Below, one piece after another: positions 15,827 through 20,002 of a stretch of DNA of 20,002 bases. A program made the position numbers and the translations under genes. Where the stretch lies: NCBI GenBank assembly GCA_038117225.1, contig JAYOFM010000072.1:1-20002 (forward strand). Reading direction: 5' to 3'. Source of the DNA: JAYOFM01 sp038117225. GTDB lineage: Bacteria > Pseudomonadota > Alphaproteobacteria > Rhodospirillales > Casp-alpha2. Numbering within the stretch: the first letter of the stretch is position 1; each line of letters begins with the position of its first letter. The notes under the pieces are model-generated. The model saw only the letters and a program-made list of their open reading frames with translations, searched no databases and was not told the origin of the DNA.

Positions 15827-16006
15827 ATGCGTTTTATCAAATCCACGGCCGTCGCCTTGATCGTCGGCCTCGGTTCCGTTTCGCTGCTCGCCGCCTGCTC
15901 GCCGGAAGTCGGCAGCAAGGAATGGTGTGAAGACATGAAGAAGAAGGACAAAGGTGGCTGGACCGCCGACGAAGCCAAGGAATTCGCCAAGAACTGTATT
16001 CTCTGA
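15827..16006 (+). CDS. DUF3012 family small lipoprotein
   Basis: A 59-residue secreted lipoprotein. Residues 1-23 form a lipoprotein signal peptide: Arg/Lys at positions 2 and 5, a hydrophobic stretch, and the lipobox L21-A22-A23-C24. After lipidation at C24 the mature part would be only 36 residues, with SPEVGSKEWCEDMKKKDKG, then a WTADEAKEFAKNCIL end. The two remaining cysteines, C34 and C57, are well placed for a disulfide. The SPEVGSxxWC and WTxxEAxxxAKxC pattern is that of DUF3012, whose function is unknown. AAGGGG stands at 15811-15816 before the ATG. A strong hairpin lies 25 bases after the stop. A longer overlapping open frame on the same strand (15490-15930) has no family features and is a shadow. 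Confidence 0.88.
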   Translation: MRFIKSTAVALIVGLGSVSLLAACSPEVGSKEWCEDMKKKDKGGWTADEAKEFAKNCIL

Positions 16007-16030
16007 GCACGATTTCCACTTCGAATCGAA

Positions 16031-16065
16031 ACGGTCCCCGAGAGTTCCGGGGACCGTTGTCGTTT
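16031..16065. terminator. Bidirectional intrinsic terminator between DUF3012 and DUF1223 genes
   Basis: ACGGTCCCCG (16031-16040) and CGGGGACCGT (16048-16057) form a perfect 10-bp stem with a 7-base loop. On the plus strand TGTCGTTTTA follows, and on the minus strand TTTCGATT follows. It sits between two convergent genes, 25 bases after one stop and 20 bases from the other, so it probably ends transcription from both sides. Confidence 0.85.
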
Positions 16066-16076
16066 TACGTTACGAT

Positions 16077-16823
16077 CTAAAGATCGAGTTTGGCGGCGCC
16101 GAGGATGCGTCCGTTGCGCAGTGATTGCACCAGCACGGCACAGCCATCGCGACCGTCGGCGGACATCTCGACGGCTGTGACCGGAATCTCGAGGTTCCCA
16201 CCGCTCCACGTACCGATGCGCAACATGCGGCGGACGACATTGTAGTCGGCCAGTTTCTGTCCGGCATTTTCACCGCGTTTGACCTCGGTTTCGTGTTTCT
16301 TGTCGAAAATCACCAACCAGACTGCGGCGTCACTTTCGGTATCGGCTTCCGGCACTGTTACCCTGAGGCCTTTGTCCATGCGGTCGAGCTTTACCTCGAT
16401 CCTGCGCGCACCCTGCATGTCCTTGATGGTTTTTTCGATTTCCCGGCGGCTGGAACCGGTGGCGTGGGTCATGCCTTGGATCACCATTTGCGGCGTATAG
16501 ACGTAACGCATGCCGAAATTGGTCGCGTAGTCGCGCTGACGAGTCGTGTATTCGGGACTGGCGAATGGATCCTTCCAGCCGATGTAATCCCAGTAATCGA
16601 CGTGTAGCGCCAGCGCTAGGATATCTTCACGTTCTGCCAACTCGCCGAGATAGGCATCCGCTGGGGGGCAGGAACTGCATCCCTGCGAGGTGAAAAGCTC
16701 TAACACGGTGAATGGTTTCGACGCGGTTTCGGCACCCGCCGGCGACATCGCGAAGCAGACAAGAACCAGGGCGAGGCCGAACGCGCGGCCGAGGGATTTT
16801 AAATCAGTCATGCGAAAAGACAT
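16077..16823 (-). CDS. DUF1223 family exported thioredoxin-like protein
   Basis: A 248-residue exported protein. A Sec signal peptide covers residues 1-31 with a hydrophobic core (FGLALVLVCFAM) and an AGA cleavage site before E32. The mature protein starts with a thioredoxin-like strand and a CxxC motif: VLELFTSQGCSSCPPADAYL with C49 and C52. The HVDYWDYIGWKDPFASP and YTPQMVIQG segments (the latter with a TPQ resembling the cis-Pro loop) are characteristic of DUF1223. A periplasmic redox role is plausible but unproven. The ATG at 16823 has AGGCGG at a suitable distance; a second ATG at 16811 is possible. It follows acnA on the same strand after 100 bases, an arrangement I recall from other alphaproteobacteria, and may be read through from acnA because no terminator is seen between them. 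Confidence 0.9.
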   Translation of the reverse strand: MSFRMTDLKSLGRAFGLALVLVCFAMSPAGAETASKPFTVLELFTSQGCSSCPPADAYLGELAEREDILALALHVDYWDYIGWKDPFASPEYTTRQRDYATNFGMRYVYTPQMVIQGMTHATGSSRREIEKTIKDMQGARRIEVKLDRMDKGLRVTVPEADTESDAAVWLVIFDKKHETEVKRGENAGQKLADYNVVRRMLRIGTWSGGNLEIPVTAVEMSADGRDGCAVLVQSLRNGRILGAAKLDL

Positions 16824-16923
16824 ACGGTTTTCCGCCTGTCACAGCCAATCACATGGCAGTGAATTGGACCTCGCCTTCACAAACTCACGGCAATGTTACC
16901 GACGTTTGCCCCGCTGCCCCCAA

Positions 16924-19623
16924 TCAAGCTGCCGCCTTCAAATTCTGTAGCACGAACTGCAGGATACCGCCGGCGAGATAATAATCCACCTCGTCCACTG
17001 TATCGATGCGACACAACAACGGCGCGCTCTCGGACGAGCCGTCGGTCCGATGAACGGTCAGCGTTAGGTCCATGCGCGGTGTAATGCCATCTTCCAGACC
17101 CGTGATATCGAATGTTTCCGTGCCGTCGAGGCCCAGGGTTTGACGCGTGACTCCGTCCTTGAAGGTCAACGGCAACACGCCCATGCCGACAAGATTGGAG
17201 CGGTGAATGCGTTCGAAGCTTTCAACGATGACGGCTTTGACGCCGAGCAAGCGTGTTCCCTTGGCCGCCCAGTCGCGCGATGACCCGGTGCCGTATTCGG
17301 CTCCGCCGAAGACAACTAGCGGCGTGCCCTCGGCCTGATACTTCATCGCCGCTTCGTACATGGACATGACCTCTCCGGTTGGCTGGAAGGTGGTCCAGCC
17401 CCCCTCCGTGCCAGGGGCCATTTCATTCTTGATGCGAATATTGGCGAAAGTGCCGCGCATCATGACCTCGTGGTTGCCGCGGCGCGCGCCATAGGAATTG
17501 AACTCATTTGGCCGCACCTGATGCTGCAACAAATACTCACCGGCAGGGCCGTCCTTCATGATCGATCCGGCGGGCGAGATATGGTCGGTGGTGATCGACG
17601 CGCCGAGTAGGGCCAACGGTCTGGCACCCATGACATCAACGGCCTCGCCGGCACTTTGCCCGTCCTCGGCGTTGAAAAACGGCGGATGCTGGATATACGT
17701 AGAACCCGGAGACCATTTGTAGGTCTGACCCGGTGTCGTCTTAATGTCGCGCCAGTTTTGTTCGCCTTCGAAAACATTGGCGTAGCGGTCGCGGTACATC
17801 GCAGGAGTCACGACCGCTGCGATGTAATCGGCGATTTCCTGGTTGGTTGGCCACAGGTCCTTGAGGAACACGTCATTACCATCCGCGTCCTCGCCAAGGG
17901 GGTCATTGTACAGGTCTATGTTCATATTCCCGGCCAACGCATAGGCGACCACCAACGGCGGCGATGCCAGATAGTTGGCGCGGGTCAGTGGATGTACGCG
18001 GCCTTCGAAATTCCGGTTGCCGCTCAGCACCGCCGTAACGGCCAGATCACCGTCGCGGATGGCATCCTCAAAGGCTTCCGACAACATGCCGGAATTGCCG
18101 ATACACGTGGTGCAGCCGTAGCCGACCAAATTGAAACCGATGGCGTCCATGTGCTCGGTAAGCCCGCCACCGTCCATGTAGTCGGTGACCACTTGGCTGC
18201 CCGGCGCGAATGAGGTCTTCACCCAAGGTTTGGGCTTCATGCCCCGTTCATTGGCTTTCTTGGCAACCAATCCGGCGGCGACCAGAACGTTCGGATTTGA
18301 CGTGTTGGTGCAGCTGGTAATGGCCGCGATCATCACCGAGCCGTCTGCCAACTCGAAACCCTGGCCTTCGACAGGCTGGCTCTTGGCTTCCGCGCGGCCC
18401 GCGATTTCCTTGAAGCCGTCCTTGAATGCCTGCGATGCCAAAGAGAGTTGGATGCGGTCCTGCGGCCGTTTCGGTCCCGCGATGGACGGTTCCACGTTGC
18501 CAAGATCGAGATCCAGCGAAGCTGTGAATTCCGCCTCGACTGTTCCGGCGCCACGCCACATGCCCTGTTCCTTGGCGTAGGCTTCCACTAGGGTAACGCG
18601 CTCCGGGTCGCGGCCGGTGAATGTCAGATAGTCCAGCGTCGGCTGACTGATCGGGAAAAAGCCACAGGTGGCACCGTATTCCGGCGCCATGTTGGCGATG
18701 GTCGCTTGATCGGCGAGGGTCAGGGTATCCAAGCCGTCGCCATAGAATTCAACGAACTTACCGACGACCCCCTGCTGGCGAAGCATCTGTACCACGGTCA
18801 GCACGAGATCCGTGGCGGTGGTCCCTTCCTTCATGTGGCCGTCCAACTTGAAACCGACGACTTCAGGAATCAGCATGGAAATCGGCTGGCCGAGCATGAC
18901 CGCTTCGGCCTCGATGCCGCCGACACCCCAGCCGAGCACGGCGAGGCCGTTGACCATGGTGGTGTGGCTGTCGGTGCCGACCAAGGTGTCGGGATAGGCA
19001 ATGGTTTTGCCGTCTTCCTCGGTCGTCCATACGGTCTGTGACAGGTATTCCAGGTTCACCTGATGGCAGATGCCCGTACCGGGTGGCACGACGCGGAAAT
19101 TGTCGAATGCGCCCTGGCCCCATTTGAGGAACTCGTAGCGCTCGATGTTGCGTTCGAATTCAATTTCCACATTGCGTGCGAAAGCGTCTGCGTCGCCGGA
19201 ATGTACGACCGTCAGCGAATGGTCGATGACCAGATCGACGGGTGACAACGGATTAATTTTCTGCGGATCGCCGNNNNNNNNNNCCATGGCCGTCATGGCG
19301 TCGCGCATGGATGCGAGATCGACGACCGCGGGGACGCCGGTGAAATCCTGCATCAGCACGCGCGCCGGCCGGTAGGCGATTTCATGATCGGATCTCCGGG
19401 TCTCGACCCAAGCCGCGAGCGCCTTGATGTCATCCACGGTTACCGTGCGGCCATTCTCTAACCGCAGCAAATTCTCCATCAGAACCTTCAATGTGAACGG
19501 AAGTTTCGAGACGGGGCCGACACCGGCGGCTTCGGCGGCCGCCAGCGAGAAGTAATCGTAGCTCTTGCCGTTAACATCGAGCGTGCGGCGGGTGTTCAAG
19601 GTATCGTGACCGGTGACAGACAA
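16924..19623 (-). CDS. acnA: Aconitate hydratase A
   Basis: Aconitase of the AcnA/IRP1 type, converting citrate to isocitrate in the TCA cycle with a 4Fe-4S cluster. Cluster cysteines are at C438 (TSCTNTSNP) and C504 and C507 (GYGCTTCIGNSG). Other signatures are VPPGTGICHQVNLE, DTLVGTDSHTTM, GWGVGGIEAEA, KFVEFYGDGL and the C-terminal swivelling-domain GGAEYGTGSSRDWAAKG with SFERIHRSNLVGMGVLPL. The start is a TTG at 19623, nine bases after GGAGG; an ATG at 19630 is out of frame. The annotated 899 residues include about four undefined codons from ten Ns at 19274-19283. Comparison with the E. coli sequence suggests the true protein is about three residues shorter. It is divergent from an acyl-CoA synthetase gene and precedes the DUF1223 gene. 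Confidence 0.97.
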   Translation of the reverse strand: MSVTGHDTLNTRRTLDVNGKSYDYFSLAAAEAAGVGPVSKLPFTLKVLMENLLRLENGRTVTVDDIKALAAWVETRRSDHEIAYRPARVLMQDFTGVPAVVDLASMRDAMTAMXXXXGDPQKINPLSPVDLVIDHSLTVVHSGDADAFARNVEIEFERNIERYEFLKWGQGAFDNFRVVPPGTGICHQVNLEYLSQTVWTTEEDGKTIAYPDTLVGTDSHTTMVNGLAVLGWGVGGIEAEAVMLGQPISMLIPEVVGFKLDGHMKEGTTATDLVLTVVQMLRQQGVVGKFVEFYGDGLDTLTLADQATIANMAPEYGATCGFFPISQPTLDYLTFTGRDPERVTLVEAYAKEQGMWRGAGTVEAEFTASLDLDLGNVEPSIAGPKRPQDRIQLSLASQAFKDGFKEIAGRAEAKSQPVEGQGFELADGSVMIAAITSCTNTSNPNVLVAAGLVAKKANERGMKPKPWVKTSFAPGSQVVTDYMDGGGLTEHMDAIGFNLVGYGCTTCIGNSGMLSEAFEDAIRDGDLAVTAVLSGNRNFEGRVHPLTRANYLASPPLVVAYALAGNMNIDLYNDPLGEDADGNDVFLKDLWPTNQEIADYIAAVVTPAMYRDRYANVFEGEQNWRDIKTTPGQTYKWSPGSTYIQHPPFFNAEDGQSAGEAVDVMGARPLALLGASITTDHISPAGSIMKDGPAGEYLLQHQVRPNEFNSYGARRGNHEVMMRGTFANIRIKNEMAPGTEGGWTTFQPTGEVMSMYEAAMKYQAEGTPLVVFGGAEYGTGSSRDWAAKGTRLLGVKAVIVESFERIHRSNLVGMGVLPLTFKDGVTRQTLGLDGTETFDITGLEDGITPRMDLTLTVHRTDGSSESAPLLCRIDTVDEVDYYLAGGILQFVLQNLKAAA
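19274..19283. other. Assembly gap of ten Ns inside acnA
   Basis: Ten undefined bases interrupt acnA after its codon for the Met in DAMTAM and before GDPQKINP. In related aconitases the Met or Leu at this point is directly followed by GGD, so only one base would be needed to join the flanks as one Gly codon. The number ten is therefore probably a fixed placeholder; the frame is preserved because nine surplus bases are a multiple of three. Confidence 0.9.
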
Positions 19624-19871
19624 CGATCATGCCCTCCTCAGGCGGTGTTCATGGGGGTTCCGGGTCGACCTCACGGGCCAATTCATGGCAAATCTAGCTA
19701 CTTTCTCCAACTTGTCCATGCCGTCCGTCATCGCCGTTATCCGGCGTTCCCGGTTTGGTGCCTCATGCCGATTTGCTCTTGTGAAATTTCCGTTCATCTG
19801 TTTCCTTTCGTGCCCAAGGAATAATGGTTCACCGAAGATGTGAAATCCGATGGTGGCCGGCCGGGGCAAAA

Positions 19872-19885
19872 AATGCCACGGCATT
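19872..19885. promoter_or_regulatory. Short palindrome upstream of the acyl-CoA synthetase gene
   Basis: AATGCC (19872-19877) and GGCATT (19880-19885) are perfect inverse copies around an AC spacer, 34 bases before the ATG at 19919. The position, within the 295-base divergent region shared with acnA, would suit a repressor operator. A second, looser dyad, TTCAC-N7-GTGAA, lies at about 19829-19845. No convincing -35/-10 pair was found for either gene. Confidence 0.3.
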
Positions 19886-19918
19886 GCAGGGCCGGTACAA
19901 ACCAGGGGAGAGACGTAA

Positions 19919-20002
19919 ATGGACGGTGGCACGTCCGGCGCTGGCGCGCTCGATACATTTCCTAAACTCCTTCTCGACAACGCCCGACGCATTGGCGGTC
20001 GG
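19919..20002 (+). CDS. AMP-dependent acyl-CoA synthetase, N-terminal fragment (cut by window edge)
   Basis: Twenty-eight codons from an ATG at 19919 run to the end of the window. A GGGGAGAG ribosome binding site lies seven bases before it. After a short Gly/Ala-rich lead the peptide reads DTFPKLLLDNARRIGGR, which matches the start of long-chain fatty-acid-CoA ligase-type enzymes, in which xTLPKLLxxxAxxxGDRPA precedes the adenylation domain. The enzyme would activate a carboxylic acid to its CoA thioester through an acyl-AMP. No catalytic motif is inside the window, so the assignment rests only on this N-terminal signature. Such ligases often head branched-chain amino-acid-type ABC transporter operons; whether this one does lies outside the window. 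Confidence 0.65.
   Translation, partial: MDGGTSGAGALDTFPKLLLDNARRIGGR

Noticed and set aside
15490..15930. 146-codon plus-strand open frame with a TTG start
   Set aside because: It overlaps the clear DUF3012 lipoprotein gene in another frame and the dehydrogenase relic on the other strand, has no ribosome binding site and no recognisable domain.
19798..19992. Upstream part of a 121-codon minus-strand frame between acnA and the acyl-CoA synthetase gene
   Set aside because: It runs antisense to the start of the synthetase gene and its product has no family features; only the last 56 codons, which start after an AAAGGA, were kept as a weak observation.
1..20002. Search for CRISPR repeats, tRNA genes, insertion-sequence ends and phage genes
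   Set aside because: No regularly spaced repeats, no cloverleaf-like T-loop sequence, no transposase or integrase motif was seen by eye in any region.

Overview
This 20 kb window looks like chromosomal DNA of a GC-rich alphaproteobacterium, probably free-living and Rhodospirillales-like. The evidence is the run of a SUV3-like DEAD/DEAH helicase, an Hsp15-type S4 protein and the 7Fe ferredoxin FdxA on one strand, the acnA plus DUF1223 neighbourhood, and a TTG-started acnA. I see no tRNA, rRNA, insertion sequence, CRISPR array or prophage. Taxonomy is inference from gene content.

Layout. 1-4233: start of fdxA (minus, cut by the edge), two plus-strand genes (DUF938 methyltransferase and a TerB-like protein), then the overlapping S4 and helicase genes (minus). 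4407-5246: two collinear single-domain response regulators (plus). 5278-8016: pcm (minus) divergent from htpG (plus); the intergenic region carries a heat-shock-like promoter candidate and a 5' UTR hairpin. 8013-11870: a tight minus-strand operon of M20 amidohydrolase, agmatinase-family ureohydrolase, thiolase-like protein and DUF35 protein, with stop codons inside the next ribosome binding site or overlapping the next start. 11938-15463: a tandem-UspA protein followed after one base by a P-type ATPase whose M4 and M6 motifs are of the Na,K-ATPase (IIC) kind. 15464-15826: a region without an intact gene that holds a decayed fragment of a Glu/Leu/Phe/Val dehydrogenase. 15827-16823: a 59-residue DUF3012 lipoprotein and a DUF1223 exported protein separated by a strong bidirectional hairpin. 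16924-19623: acnA, interrupted by ten Ns. 19919-20002: first 28 codons of an AMP-dependent acyl-CoA synthetase.

How the genes work together. Most of the window is housekeeping: protein repair and folding (pcm, htpG), the TCA cycle (acnA) and RNA metabolism (helicase, S4). The accessory interest lies in the four-gene catabolic operon, where a ureohydrolase and a carbamoyl-amide hydrolase are co-transcribed with a thiolase-like/DUF35 pair that has lost canonical catalytic and zinc residues, and in the UspA/IIC-ATPase pair, which suggests a stress-linked cation pump. I found no convincing entirely new system; these two units, the dehydrogenase relic and the assembly gap are the main points for a second look.
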